Assembly: GCA_965178125.1 (NCBI GenBank)
Contig: OZ237744.1
Location: forward strand, 992,001-1,056,000
From: Bilabrum cf. latius
Lineage: Eukaryota; Bigyra: Bicosoecida; Bigyra; Bicosoecida
Direction of reading: 5' to 3'
Length of the DNA: 64,000 nt
Below, piece after piece: positions 1 through 11,927 of this stretch (position 1 is the stretch's first letter; every line of letters begins with the position of its first letter). The notes under the pieces were generated by a model, which was given only the letters and a program-made list of their open reading frames with translations, made no database searches and was not told the origin of the DNA. Both the position numbers and the translations under genes were made by a program.

Positions 1-1655
1 CGGGCGGTGCGGCAGGCCACAGAGGCCATCTCCTCCACTGTCGTGAAGGTGACTGCCGACAAGTTTCGGGCACATCGGGCCGCTCGACCCACCCTGGCGC
101 ATTGGGTGCTCTCTGCAGCGCGCTCTTCGGCATCATCTTTCGTCTCTGGCCTCGGTTCAGTGGATCGGATGCTCTTGAGGCCGCTCTTGTCCTCCCATAC
201 CTGCAGTGCCCTCCCGCCCACCTCGACTGCCCTGACACGGGCGAGGCACGCGCACCCCGCTGCATGCGCGGCAGGCGGTACGGTGTCTCTGCCGCGATGC
301 TCGCTGCGGAACAGAGCCCACCAGCTGGGCTCAATGGTGGCGAGCGTCGCGTCTGCCAGGGTGAGCGCCAGAGTCTGCATGCCAAGGAGGGGCACGTGCT
401 CTGAAGACTCCACCAGCTCGATGCACTCGAGGCACGAGGGACCCGGCAGGTCTAGGCGGTCCACCCACAGCGCCGACACGCCTTCCTGCCCTGCCTCGAC
501 GATGGCCTGCGCCCGCCACCCGTTGATCCTGGCCGCGGCAAGGTAGCCCGGCGACATGCCAAGCGCGTCAAGCTCGAGAGCCTGCCTGTACATCCGGAGG
601 GCGTCCTCGCCGGCACCCATCAGTAGCGCGTTGTCTGCCTGCTGCACCAACCCGCGAGCCGCGAACCCAGCCTTCACGTCTCGGCGCCTGCGGAACCTAT
701 CCGACGTCAGCGGACAGACGTCGTACCCTCCGTGCACCACAGCGGCGCAATCCGTCGGGTCCGTCCCCAGGGCCCTGATCCGCTCCACCCTCAGCTCCAG
801 GATGCTCTGCACGAAGCCTGCCAGGACCAGGTGCAGCACCTCGGCGTCTCGCTGCAGGGTCTGTTCCCCAGGGAACTACTGCTGCAGCGCGGCACTGCTA
901 GTGGAGGCACTCCCTGCGCCGGGTGCCCCGCCATCGAGGCCGAATGCGGCGTCCTCCTCCTCAGCGGTCTGCAGCCTGGCTGCCTGGCCGGCGGTCGACT
1001 TGGTGTACTGTGCATATGATATGTAGTCGCTCGTGGGCGGCTGTGCACTGGCTTGCTCCGGGGTTGTGTCCACAACCAGGCAGTGCGGGCGGATGCCAGC
1101 GAGTGCTGCTGGACCTCGGAGCTGCGCGAGGCCGTTCGGACCGGATGGCTCGGAACCATCGGTGTCAAATAGGCGATTTGCGAAGTCGCACGCCCAAGGC
1201 GAAGCGAAAAAGCTGTCAATGGCTGCGTTGAGATCTTTGACGCGGGGAGCATAGCACACGCCAAGCACCCCAATAAAATTGTCCTCCTCTGGCCAAGGAG
1301 CATCCTGAAAAGATGCCGATATAGGGCCAGCAGAAACTGCAGACTTGCCTGCTGATTGTCCGTCTTTCCATTTGTGCAGGAACTTGCATTGCGACTGAAT
1401 CTGTTGCGCAAATCGAGCCGCCATTGTGTGAGTCAACGGGACGAAATCAATCTCCGTGTTCCCCTCAAACCCATTATATTCTGACAGTGCAGGCACTTTA
1501 TCTGGACTCAGCCCTATGTTCTCGTTCGGAAACGTGCCAACTGCATCCAAAAGACGCAAGCACCTGACTGGAATGTCCGACCCAACTGGTACCACCAATA
1601 CTCGGTTTCGAGGGACCCACGAGCGATTCGGCGATTCAGATAACGAGGACTTCAT
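1..1655 (-). CDS. TPR-like protein of unknown function, 3' end outside window
   Basis: The frame is open from the ATG at 1655 to the left edge of the window, about 550 codons, once the in-frame TAG at 876-878 is read as Gln; no TAA or TGA occurs in it. The middle contains one stretch that reads like a tetratricopeptide repeat (around 540-620: Ala/Leu at spaced positions, then MYRQALELD), so a helical scaffold role is an inference. I do not recognise a catalytic domain. The same frame stays open about 95 bases upstream of this ATG with no earlier ATG, so an upstream exon is possible. It is divergent from the membrane-protein gene starting at 1916. Function unknown; the protein is incomplete. 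Confidence 0.6.
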
Positions 1656-1915
1656 CAATTGCACTGAACCATTTGCACAGCGGCAGTATGACTGATTTTC
1701 TACGAACGTTTCGTACTTGCCAATTTTGAAGACGAAGCATGAATTATTTCATGATATGACACGTCGGCAAATTTCTCAGTAGCTGTGTGTGGGTTCGTGG
1801 AACAGATTGCCTTTCGTAAGCTGTAGCAGGCTTGCAATCCCTTGAATCCAAGGCTCCGCTGCGGTTCTTCGGGACGCCTGAGGGGGTCAGTTAGACCGGT
1901 GCTGCGGCCTGTTCC

Positions 1916-3343
1916 ATGTCACATGACGAGTCGCAAGAGCTATTATTGGGCGATAAGCTGAGCAAATCAAATGACGATAGTCATTCGGCTCAAACTCCTA
2001 GGGATGCAAATGCATCAGCATCACCGGGTGAATCTCAATCGACGTGCCAGTTCAGCCTCGGTTGTGCAGGCAGATGGGCCTTTCTAATTGTTATATCTGG
2101 CCTTCTGCTTTTTGTATTAATCGATAGTATAGTTGGTAATGATGCCGGCGGGGTACTCCGATCGTTTTTAGCATGGATCAGAGGCCGTAACTTAGCGGTT
2201 GCGGCCGTGGTGTTCGCTCTAGTGTACACAGTGTGCACCGTGCTAGCGATTCCAGGTTCGATTCTTACACTCGGGGCCGGGTTTATATTTACATAGGCCC
2301 TTTCGCCGGTACAGGGCATCGCAGTTGCAAGTGGGACAGTGTTTGTGGGTGCCAGCCTTGGCGCATACTGCTGCTTTTTGCTCTCTCGCGTCATTTTGCG
2401 AGAATGGGCGTCTGATTTCTTCAGGCAATATTCCATCTTGCGCGCAGTGGAACGGGCCATCGAGAAGTATCCTCTCCGTGTCATGTTCCTGCTGCGGCTG
2501 AGCCCCGTGGTGCCCTTCAACGTCCTCAACTACGCCTCGGGCACGCTGCCGCTATCCCACGTCAGCTACGTGCTCGCCATGCTGGGCATGATCCCGGGCA
2601 CCGTGGTATACTGCGTGGTGGGGTCCTACTTGTCTAGCCTGTCCGAGCTGGCCAAGGGAGGAGGCGGTCCCAGCGGCATGGGTCACGAGAGCAGGCGGAG
2701 GCACCGGCGCGCCACGGTGCTCAAGCAGGTGCTCTGGGCAGTGGGGGTGGTTGCAACCGTGCTTTGCCTCGCACTCATCACATGGTATGCCAGGCAAGAG
2801 CTCTCTGCTCAGCTGGAAGAAGAGGCCAGGGAGAGGGAGGAGGGGGCAGGGGTAGAGGCACAGGGGCAGGGGCAGGGGCAGGGTGGCGGCGGTGGTGGTG
2901 GTGGTGGTGGTGGTGGTGGTGGTGGTGGTGTGGGTGTGGGTGTGGGTGTGGTCGCTGCTAGGCACAGTGGGGAGGGGGGAAGCGAAGGGCAGGGGAAGGA
3001 ATGGTCCACTCGAGGGCAGAACGAGGGAATGGGGGGGCGGGCTAGGTCAGCCGAGGAGGAGTCGGAGTCGGAGGGGGGTGGTGCTGGGGTGCGACTCAAA
3101 GTGCACGTTGAGTGGGGGGCTGTGGGGGCGGGCAGTGGGGGCGCCGCGTCGGGCCGGAGACCTACTGCCTCCCGGGCAAGCAGTAGCAGGACGAGCAGGA
3201 GTGGGAGCATGGAGGGGATTGAAGCCGGGGCCATGGGGCATGCTGGGTCTCGAGCGCCGGTGCTTGCGTCGGCGCATGCTGCACTCGTGAGCCGGGGCAC
3301 TGCTTCTGGCAGAGCCAATCGCACCCACGGCAGCTTGCGGTAA
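1916..3343 (+). CDS. VTT-domain (TMEM64/TVP38-like) membrane protein, 475 aa
   Basis: Single exon from ATG 1916 to TAA 3341-3343, with one in-frame TAG at 2294-2296 read as Gln. Hydrophobic segments lie at about residues 52-70 and 88-105. They are followed by a SNARE-associated/VTT core (about 110-245) with the family-type LRLSPVVPFNVLNY loop and a GMIPGTVVYC helix, then a last membrane helix near 266-290. VTT proteins are multi-pass endomembrane proteins, some acting as lipid scramblases; the exact role here is inferred from family only. The TAG falls inside the VTT core, between GFIFT and ALSPVQG, so a stop there would cut the domain in half. The C-terminal ~170 residues are disordered, with a Gly run encoded by (GGT)n at about 2883-2930. 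Confidence 0.85.
2883..2930 (+). repeat. GGT trinucleotide microsatellite coding poly-Gly
   Basis: About fifteen GGT/GGC codons in the cytosolic tail of the VTT-domain protein, followed by GGGTGT repeats (Gly-Val). Confidence 0.92.
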
Positions 3344-3576
3344 CAATACATCTTAAAACTGCGTTTAAATTGTCATTAATAGCGGTCGATGAACTGAGTT
3401 GCCTGATCCACAATTCGGTCTGCATTATTGTAGGTAGCGTGTACTTGTAGATGAAGAAAAAGCCAGAGCGAAATGAACCTCGAAAGGCAGATTCAGTGCT
3501 ATTGTCGCGGCTCTTCCGTATCATGCGCGTTAGATTAGAATGTTTATTTATTGTTTCATCACTAGTATCGCTATCA

Positions 3577-4329
3577 ATGGCTGGAAGTCAGCCAGCTACC
3601 GCTACCGTAAAGTATTCGGTCCCTCTTCCGAAAGCTCCGGTAGGATCATCGATTCCTTTCAGCGAGGCAGCGGCTTCTGCTCATTACTAGACGTCTCAGG
3701 CAGCCACTGCAGCAGGCTATAATATTCATTCTCAGTTTGGCCTTAGCTCGCTGGATCCAAGGCTGGCCGGGTGGGGCCACCCAGCAGCACAGCAGTAGTA
3801 TTCGTCTTCGCAGCTGTCAGTGTAGAATGGATATCCGTACGGGACGGGGTACTCACCCATATTTCACCCGAATTCGGTGCCGATGTTCCCTCAGTTGGCC
3901 CAATTCCGAAGCCTGCGGCACGATGCCGATCGAGCTGATGCTGGTGCTGAACGTGGCGGCGGCCCAATGCGCTTTGCATCTGCTCGCTCCACATTGGGAG
4001 TATCCGCAGAGTCTGGATCAAAGGCTACATCCCAGGCCCGATCCGCAAGCGAGGCGGATGCGGCTCTTGCGCAAGCGGAGAAGGTCCTAGCGGAGGCCCA
4101 GAAGGTGAGCCTGTTGCACCCTCAAACTGGGGAGGCCAAGGCAATCTCTGGGTGGCACAGCGCATACCGCCCCGCGTAGATGCGTGTGATGGGCAAGCAA
4201 GCCATTGAGGCGTGGAAAGAATAGCATGCACGGTTCGTGAGCAGGCGAGCGGGGGGCCTTGGCAAGGATGCCAGCGAGGTGAAAGCCCACTCCACGTCAA
4301 AGCAGGGCAGAGAAGAGGCGCAAGAATGA
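3577..4329 (+). CDS. Unrecognised Gln/Ser/Ala-rich protein, 250 aa
   Basis: Frame from ATG 3577 (context tcaATGG) to TGA 4327-4329, interrupted in the standard code by five TAGs (3688, 3796, 3823, 4177, 4222), all read as Gln. The frame is also open upstream to an ATG at 3451; 3577 is preferred because the extra 42 codons are atypical. The N-terminal half is rich in Gln, Ser, Tyr and Gly, one TAG lying directly after a CAG-CAG pair. The C-terminal half is more charged, with an Ala/Glu/Lys helix (about residues 150-176). A GTGAGC at 4106 could be a splice donor, but the frame continues through it without TGA or TAA, so I keep it as coding. No known domain recognised. Confidence 0.55.
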
Positions 4330-4486
4330 GTTTTTGTTGATCCATAGAACTTGTGGTCATTGTTTTTATCCCGCCTGCACACGGAGCGCCTGGCTCCGTG
4401 CAATGGAAATAACCAGATTCTGCACCTTTCAATAGTCTGCTCGCATCCGTTTGGAAGCTGGTGCATAATCCAAAGTCTGGGTTCAC

Positions 4487-7400
4487 ATGTCGTCGCTAAT
4501 GAGCTTGGGTAGCAGTTTTGTAAAGTCAATGACGGCCTCGACACCGAAGCGTGACGAAAATGCGCCTTCTGGTGAAGTCGTCGGCGATCAGAACGACGGC
4601 TCGCCTGAAATTACATTTTTGGTTCAAGGAAAGCACCGAAAGCCAAAAACTCCAGCAGGAGGAGCACAAGGTAAAAGACGAAAGAAACGTGGAAAATCTG
4701 GAAAAATTCCAGGATCAGTGTCCGGCGGGATGGGCACAGGAGAAACGGGAGGGATTCCTGTAGAAGGGACTGAGAGGCCCACAGACTCTTCAAACACCGC
4801 ACCAGGCCACAGAGACACAAGTGGAATTGCCAGAAAGCACACTTCATCAGCAGTTTTTTCGCCTTTGGCCCAGCGGAATGCGAACTCTAGTTCTCCTGCT
4901 CTTGCGTCGGTCGAAGCTAAGGTCGATTCTGGTCTGAAGAAGCGACCGCGCGCATCGCCGCAGCGATCCCAGCATAGAGCGCCAAGGTCTCCAGAAGAGC
5001 ACCTGGCTATGCTCATGTCAAATCCTGTTTCTATGGAAGAAGATCAGGAAGAGTCCGATTCCAAAATGGACGGGGCTGCCTCACAACCCCCGTCAGGCAG
5101 CTCGCAGGCTGCTTTGGCGGCACTAGGCAGCTCCAAAGGCTCCTCGCCGTCCGCACTATCCAACAAGCCTATTGCTAAGGCTAGTCCAGTCAAGACTAGC
5201 AAAGGGGCAGGCCGGAGCTCTGGCGCATCGACCTCTGGGGCCGAGGACGACCATGTGCATCCAGGGCAGGGACCTTCGCCCGTCAAGAGGTCGGTCCGAT
5301 TTGCCCCTGCGGCCGAGATGAAGTCGCCGCCAGGAACAGCAGTGGCATTCAGCGAGGCCCAGTCCACCCCCTTGCCTGCATCGCCCCCGGACGCCCCGTC
5401 GAGCGGGGAATCCGCCCCCGGCAGCGGAAGCAAGAGGCAGAGCAACAACAAGAGCAAGGGGCAGACGGGCATCAGACGGAAGGGTCCCTGGACCCCAGGC
5501 ATCACGCGGGCTAGGAAGATGCAGGCGGGGTCCACGCCGGGAATCGGAATCGGTCTCAAGAAATCGATCGCTGCCAAGAAGTCCCCCTCGTCATCCTCCT
5601 CGCCACAGGGGCAAGCACAAGGAGCCAAGGAACACCCGGAGATCGGCTCTAGTGCTGCCGGCAGCAAGTTCGCAAGCACAAAATCCGTTTCGTTCGGAAC
5701 GAGCGCTACAGAACAGCCGCCTGCCAAGCACGAGACCGGCACCACCGCGGATGGATAGGAGGCCCGTGTGAAGGCGAAAGCGAAGGCAGGCAGGGTGGTC
5801 TCGTTCCGGTTCAGCGCCGGGAAGGCCCCCCTGTCAGGTCGCAAGCGGTCGACCGGTGCATCCATGCCAACACGCAGCACGCCCTTCCAGCCGAGGCCAG
5901 CAACGGCTTCAGGTGGCAGCAGCAGCAGCAAGGACAAGGGCACTGTCGACAGACAAGGAGGATCAGGAGGTGCACCCAGCGGATCCCCAGCCGCCTCGAT
6001 TGCCTCCTCGTCTTCAGCCGGCACCAGCACCGGCACCGGCACCGGTTCTGCTGGCAAGTCTCCGATCAGGGGATCAAGGAGGGCCCGCCCATCGACGGAT
6101 GGAATCTCCATGAAGCTCTTCCACTCTCCCATGAAGGGCGGCGGGGAGAGCAAGAGCAAGAGCGAGAGCGAGGGCAAGGGCATGTGTATGGCAAAGCGGT
6201 CGCCCGCGCAGATGGCTGCAGCTGGGTGCTAGACGTCCCCCGCACTCGCAGAGCAGCAGCCACCCACACGGTCTCCCGGGACCATCGGCGCAGCAGCCGT
6301 CGCCGGCCGCAGACGCAAGGTCCTCGGAGCCGCGGTGGTTTCCCACGGCGCGGGCAAGCAGCACCTCACGCCCCGGCCGCAGCCGGCCCCCACCCCACCA
6401 ACCCCGGAGGTGCAGGTTCGCACGGTGGAGGTGAAGGTGCCCGTGGGGGTCACCGAGGAGGAGGCCGAGTCCAGGGCACGGGCGCGCGCGGAGGAGGCCA
6501 AGAAGGAGGCAGCGCAGGAGGCCGAGGCTGAGATCGCGCGCCTGCACGAGGCCCTTGTGGCGGCACGCAAGTCCTTCGGCCCCTCCGCCATGGAGAAGCT
6601 CCGCAGAGAACACGGGGAGGCCATCGCGACCGTCAAGAGGCTCCGGGGGCAGAGGGACACGTACGCGACTGCCTGCAAGCAGGCGGCCACGAGGATCAAG
6701 GCCCTGGAGGAGAAGGACAAGGAGTCGCAGTCCGCCCTGGCAAAGGCCCGCACCGAGAAAGAGGCAGCCGGGGCCCGCGCAGACCGCGCCACCGAGGAGG
6801 TGACCTCGCTTCGCAGCAAGACGGTCGAGCTGATCTAGGAGAACAAGGGCCAGGAGGAGGCACTCGAGCGGGCCAGGCGGGCGCAGAGCGAGGCCGAGCG
6901 AGAGGCGGGCTCTCTTCGGTCTGAGCTGCAGGCGGCCAGGGAACAAGCAGAGGCCCGCGCGGCGGAGGCTTTGAAGGCACAGGCCGACCAGAAGCGCCTG
7001 ATGGCGGCACTCAAGCAGGCCAAGTCTATGCAGGAGCAGATGGAGGCTAGGTCTAGAGACGAGGCGGGTGCTCTCAGGGAGCAGCTGGAGGCAGCCTAGC
7101 AGTCGGCTGCCAAAGCCCGCGCGGTCGCCGAGGCAAAGGGCAAGGAGGCGGCCGAGGCTGCGAGAGGTGGCGCGGCTCGTGCAGCCGAGCTTGAGGAGGG
7201 CAAGAAGCATGTGGCGGCGCTCAAGGCAAAGTGCGTGGAGATCGCAAAGGGGCTCAAGGCAGCCCGCACACAGGCGGTGGAGGCTGCCAGAAGGGCGGAT
7301 GCCGCGGAGGGCGCGGCGCGGGAGGCGCAGGAGGCGGCCGAGAAGGAGCTTCAGGTGATGCGGGCCGAGGGCGATCGGCTCAAGGTGTAGCTCTTCGACA

Positions 7401-7534
7401 CGGAGAGGGAGAAGAAGGCGGCGCAGGAGGAGCTGGAGGCCATGACGCAGACCAACGAGGAGCTCATGCAGATGCTGGAGGCGCAGGCAGAGGACGGAGA
7501 GGAGGCGGTGGAGGGAGAGCCGGATTTCGTCTGA
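4487..7534 (+). CDS. Coiled-coil protein with TACC-like C-terminus, 1,015 aa
   Basis: One exon from ATG 4487 to TGA 7532-7534, joining what look like five fragments through TAGs at 5756, 6230, 6836, 7097 and 7388 (Gln). Residues 1 to about 620 are disordered, rich in Ser, Pro and Lys, with basic clusters near residues 55-75 and several SPVK/SPMK-type sites that suggest CDK-class phosphorylation or microtubule binding. Residues about 640-1010 form a nearly continuous Ala/Glu/Lys/Arg coiled coil. The segment starting FGPSAMEKLRREHGEAIATV and the ending TQTNEELMQMLEAQ resemble the TACC domain of centrosomal proteins. That assignment is tentative; a generic coiled coil is the alternative. Two TAGs sit in heptad positions where Gln is common. 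Confidence 0.7.
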
Positions 7535-7825
7535 TTCGCAGGTTCTGTTTGAGCACAACCAGGGCTAGGACGAGGTTAACCCCTGGCTCGACCGTGGAAG
7601 AGGATGAGCAGCTGTGGCGCCTCTCTGCCGAATTGACAAGACAAAAGCTGTGCTAAATCAATCCAATCCATTTACATACCTAGGCAGTGCCTGGTCACGG
7701 GGATACGCCCCTGTAGGCCACCGACAGTGGCGCCCGCACCTGTAACCCAGGTACGGGTGTAAAGCAGACCAGGACCGGTCGGTCGCCAAGGCCGGGGAGT
7801 AGGTGACGCGGTGCGAAACCCCAGC

Positions 7826-9941
7826 TCAGCCAAGCTCCGGGATCGGCACCTCCTAGCTCCATAGCTTGTGCACAAACTGGTATAGCCCCGCGGAGACAGA
7901 CACCTTGTAAGGGGTCGGGTTGAGCGGCCTCATGTGGTCCTCGCGCAGGAGCAGCAGCTGGTCGCCCACGTACTTCTTGAGGTCATCCATGGGCGGCAGC
8001 CGGCACCGTCGGCCCGTGGTGCACTCCACCGGCAGCTTGTCCGCCGCGTCCGAAGATACCTCCCCGCTGCCCGCCCCGCTCGCCGCGCCTGTGCCCGACC
8101 CTTCACCCGCCCCTGCGCCCGGCGACTCGCTGGACTCGCTCTTCTCGGCCGCCGCGAGGAACCCCCCGGACTTGTTCCCCAGCCACACGGGGGCCAGCAG
8201 CGGCATCACGAAGGAGGGCGTCACGTAGACCCTCTTCTTCTCGTCGAACGGGTGCCGGCACAGCATCCTGGTGCCCGCCGCGGGTGCTGCCTCTCCCCTC
8301 GCAATGATCACGTCGAGCAGCGCCTGCGAGTCGCGCCCGATCAGGCGGTAGGCCTCCTTGGAGCCCGGGATGGTGACCTTGGCGATGTCCTGGCTGATCT
8401 TGATGCGGGCGGCCCCGTTGACCTCCACCAGCTTGAAGACCATGCCCAGGGCGGGCTGTGCCTGGCAGGTGACCAGGTTGGTCCCGATCCCGTACACGTC
8501 GATCTCGTGACCCTGGTCGTTGAGCGAGTTGAGCACGGCCTCGTTGATGCTGTTCGAGGCCACGATCTTGGAGCTGCCAGCCAAGGACGCACCGGTGGCC
8601 GTGTCTGCCTCCTTCATCATCTTGCGGGCCTCTTTCGAGAGGTAGGCCAGGTCACCGCTGTCCAGCCGGATGCCCCTCGGGGAGTAGCCTTGCTCTGCGA
8701 GCGCCAGGGCCACTGAGAGAAAGTTCGGCACGCCGCTCTGCAGTGTTTCGTACGTGTCCACGAGGGCGAGGAACCCGTCAGGGAAGGCGAGAGCGTACGC
8801 GATAAAGGCCGCGAGCTCGGAATCGCTTGCGCTGTCAAAGCCGAGCACCTGCCTCCAGGCCCACGCGCGGGCGAGCAAGTCCACGGAACCGTCCTCCTGC
8901 TTCGCGAAGCTCTTGCTCCCCGGGGCAACGCTGCAGCCGGCAGAGTCTAGCTTGCTCGAGTCGGGCGCGCCCTCGGCCGGCTTGCCTGGGTGCTCCGGGT
9001 TATGGGCGAGCACCCTCTGCTTCACGTCGTCCAGGGCCGTGTAGGTCGACACAAAAGAGTGCGCGTGCGTGCCGCGCACGTCCATTCCGAAGGTTTTCCC
9101 AGCCAGCACGTTGGAGGTCGCGTCGAAGCCTCCCATGCTCGAGTACCTGGAGGCCGACATGGCTCCGTCGGTGCCTTGCGCGCGGCGCAGGCCGAATTCG
9201 ATCAGCGTCTTGTCCTTGCCTGCGGCCTGCCGGAACCGGCAGGCGTTCGTGGCCATCAGCGACGCAAAGTTCGTGCAATTTAAGAATGGTGTCTCGAGCA
9301 GCTGGCAGACGAGCAAGGGGCCCTCCACGCGAATCAAGGGCACGCGCGGGAAGACCACGGTGCCTTCTGCAACCGCGTGGATTTGCACCTCGGAGCAATC
9401 CACAGTCGCAAGGAATGCCCAGAATTCATCTTCAGCCTTTGGCAACTTTGTCCTGCGGACACTAGGGCAGGGAGAAGACTGCTTGCCACGTGCTGCGCTG
9501 AAGGTGCGATGGGGTGGCAGTTCTTGCTGCGATACTCACCTAAGGTAGTCGATGTCGCTCTTGGTGATGCTAAATGTTTGAACAAGTCGAAGTGCCTGCG
9601 GATGGTACAGTCAGGATTATGCCGGCGGACGGGTTTTAGTGTATTTGCCACCCATCTGAAGGCCACCGTCATTCTCGCATCAAAGCGTACCTCACCTCTT
9701 CAAGTCCACCGAATACGGTGTACTCTCCTTTAAATGGGTTCTTCCGAAAGAAAAGATCAAATACTGCGCGGTCGTTGTGCTTGCCGTTCTTCCAGTACGC
9801 GTATGCCATCGTAATCTGGTACATGTCGGTGAGCAGCGGCGTCAGGAACGAGCTTGTCGGCGGGGCAGCACCGGACGAGTCAACGTCCTCCCTAGTACCT
9901 GCACCACTGGATGCATCAGATTTGCCAGCCACAGCTGCCAT
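7826..9941 (-). CDS. NAPRT: Nicotinate phosphoribosyltransferase, 645 aa, 3 exons
   Basis: Converts nicotinate plus PRPP to nicotinate mononucleotide (Preiss-Handler NAD synthesis, cytosol). Exons 9941-9696, 9595-9540 and 9461-7826; introns of 100 and 78 bases, phases 0 and 2. Exon 1 carries [15 protein letters not shown] and [10 protein letters not shown]. The 56-base exon 2 restores the helix [11 protein letters not shown]...DYLR. Exon 3 has [45 protein letters not shown] and [11 protein letters not shown], all NAPRT core elements. The frame meets TAG at 7853; read as Gln it gives [13 protein letters not shown] and then TGA, the usual length and character of the NAPRT C-terminus. ATG 9941 is the first in-frame ATG of exon 1; the frame stays open further upstream. 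About 80 residues after residue 470 are a low-complexity Ser/Gly/Ala insertion. Confidence 0.93.
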
Positions 9942-10174
9942 GAGACGATTTCGGAGCGGATCAAGTGGCGCTGCAGGAACGAGATCCTTGCGCCACAGTG
10001 CAGTAACTTTTCTGGACAGGCGCACGCAGCTCGGCAGTGTGTGGGGCTATGCGCACGCGCATGGTATATGACAAAAAATGGCGGTATGGGTCACTGGATC
10101 GGCGCATGATCGGTTGGAAGTTGAATACCACACTTAAATGCAAGCGACCACCCGTCTCTCCCAAGCAGCACCGC

Positions 10175-11776
10175 TTACTTGATCATTGTCGCCAGCTTGG
10201 CCTCCAGCTCCCTGACACGAGCCTACGATGCTGCAAGGTGGGCTCTCATCCCTTCCATACTATCCCCCACCGATCGCACCCAACCCAGCTCCGCATCCCC
10301 CAGCTGACCACCATGAGCCTGCAGCACCTTCACGCACTCATTGTGCCCGCCCTGCAGAGCTGCCTGCAGTGGGGTCACCAGCTCACCACCAGAGGAGCGC
10401 CCTTTCCTCTCTAGCCCTCCCGCCAGCTTGCCCAGCCTCAGTCGCTTGCCCAGCTCCAGGGGCCTGCCCTCGCTGGCCATCTGAAACACCATGGCTGCGT
10501 CTCTCCGCGCATCAGCTGCCTGTCTCCACGCCGCCAGGCGGTTGGCCTTCCCGCTGAACTGCCGGATGAAGCGGATCGTGGCGTTGAATCGACAGCGTGG
10601 GATGAGGGGCTTTGTCGCGTCCATTGATACCTGGGTGGCGGATTGTTCTGCATCGTTTAATTTATCCTTCCGGGCCCCCGCCTGCAGCAGCAGCCTAGCA
10701 CATTCCTGGTGAGCTTTGCAGGCCGCGACATGAAGAGGGGTGTTACGATGTGGGCCTGGGGCATTCAGATCAGCTCCGCCTGCAATCAACGCATGGGCAC
10801 ACATTCCGTGCCCAAATTCACAGGCCACAAACAAAGGGGTTGCACCTGACTAGGATCGGCGGTCTACGACGGCTCCTGCATCCAGCAACATCTGCACGCA
10901 CTCAGCATGACCATGCACGCATGCGATGTGCAGCGGTACAAAGCCCCCCTGCTGTGCAGCGTTCACATCAGCACCACTTTCGATCAGTACGCGGGCACAA
11001 TCAGTGTGCCCGAACTCGCAAGCAACGTACAGCGGTGTTGCACCGGGCTTTGATCTGCTGTCCACCACTGCTCCTGCGTCAAGCAGCGTGCGCACACAGT
11101 CAATGTGACCCTGCTGACATGCAACAAACAGCGGTACAGAGCCCCCGCGCATCGAAGCATGCACGTCAGCACCACCTTTGATCAGCTAGCGAGCACACTT
11201 TTCGTGCCCAAATTCACAGGCCACATACAGAGGGGTTGCACCGGACTCGGATCGGCGGTCTACGACAGCCCCCGCGTCCAGCAACACAAGTACACACTCA
11301 GCATGACCATGCACGCATGCAGTGTGCAGCGGTACGAAGCCCCCCTGCTTTGCAGCGTTCACACCTGCGCCTGCGTCTGCGATCACCTTCAAGCAACCAG
11401 CGTGTCCATGCTCGGCAAAGCAGTGAACTGGCGCTTCATGTGCACCATTCTATTTGTTGACATCGACGCCGAACTCTACCAGGGTCGACACCACCGACAA
11501 GCCCCCGCACGTCAATTTCGCTACGATGGAGGTGGCAAGTACATCTTGGTCATCGGTTAAACCTTCGAGTGAGGGCAGAGACGCCCAAACCGCAGCATTT
11601 ATAATCGCAGCAATCGATGCACCAACTTACTAGTAGCACTCACCGGCCACATGTAGTAGCGTGTTTCCTCTGTTGTCAGTCGCATGAGCAAGCGATGGAT
11701 CTGATTCCAGCATCATGGCTGCTTGGTCTCTGTTACCTGTTCTCACTGCATGGATTATACTATCTGCACCTTGCAT
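10175..11776 (-). CDS. Ankyrin-repeat protein with C-terminal coiled coil, 500 aa, 2 exons
   Basis: Exon 1 is 11776-11644 (ATG 11776) and exon 2 is 11544-10175, ending in TAA. Intron 11643-11545 (99 bases) has donor GTGAGT and acceptor CCAAG. The nearer acceptor GTAAG would give only an 18-base intron and keeps the same frame. About seven or eight ankyrin repeats run from residue 1 to about 330 (consensus GATPLYVACEFGH, GFVPLHTACVHGHAECV, LLDAGAVVDRRS). They are followed by a basic helical region and a short final coiled coil. TAGs at 11450, 11186, 10850 and 10223 read as Gln; three lie in ankyrin repeats at surface positions where sister repeats carry Glu, Lys or other polar residues (DRRS-Q-SG beside DRRS-E-SG). 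Likely a protein-protein interaction scaffold; partner unknown. A TATATATAA stretch precedes the ATG. Confidence 0.85.
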
Positions 11777-11927
11777 GGTTATATATAGGCCCAGTAGTGC
11801 TCAATAGTCTCGACGTCCAATGTGGTCGGCGTAGCGCCCAGTGATGAATGGCGACAGCCCCTTTCCTCAGCTCCCACTCAACGAATGTCATCGCGTGCGA
11901 TTTGTCCGGATAATCAACCACGCAACA

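Noticed and set aside
5044-7558. Two long minus-strand Leu-rich open frames (379 and 494 aa)
   Set aside because: Antisense of the coiled-coil gene; Leu richness comes from reversed Glu/Lys/Gln codons.
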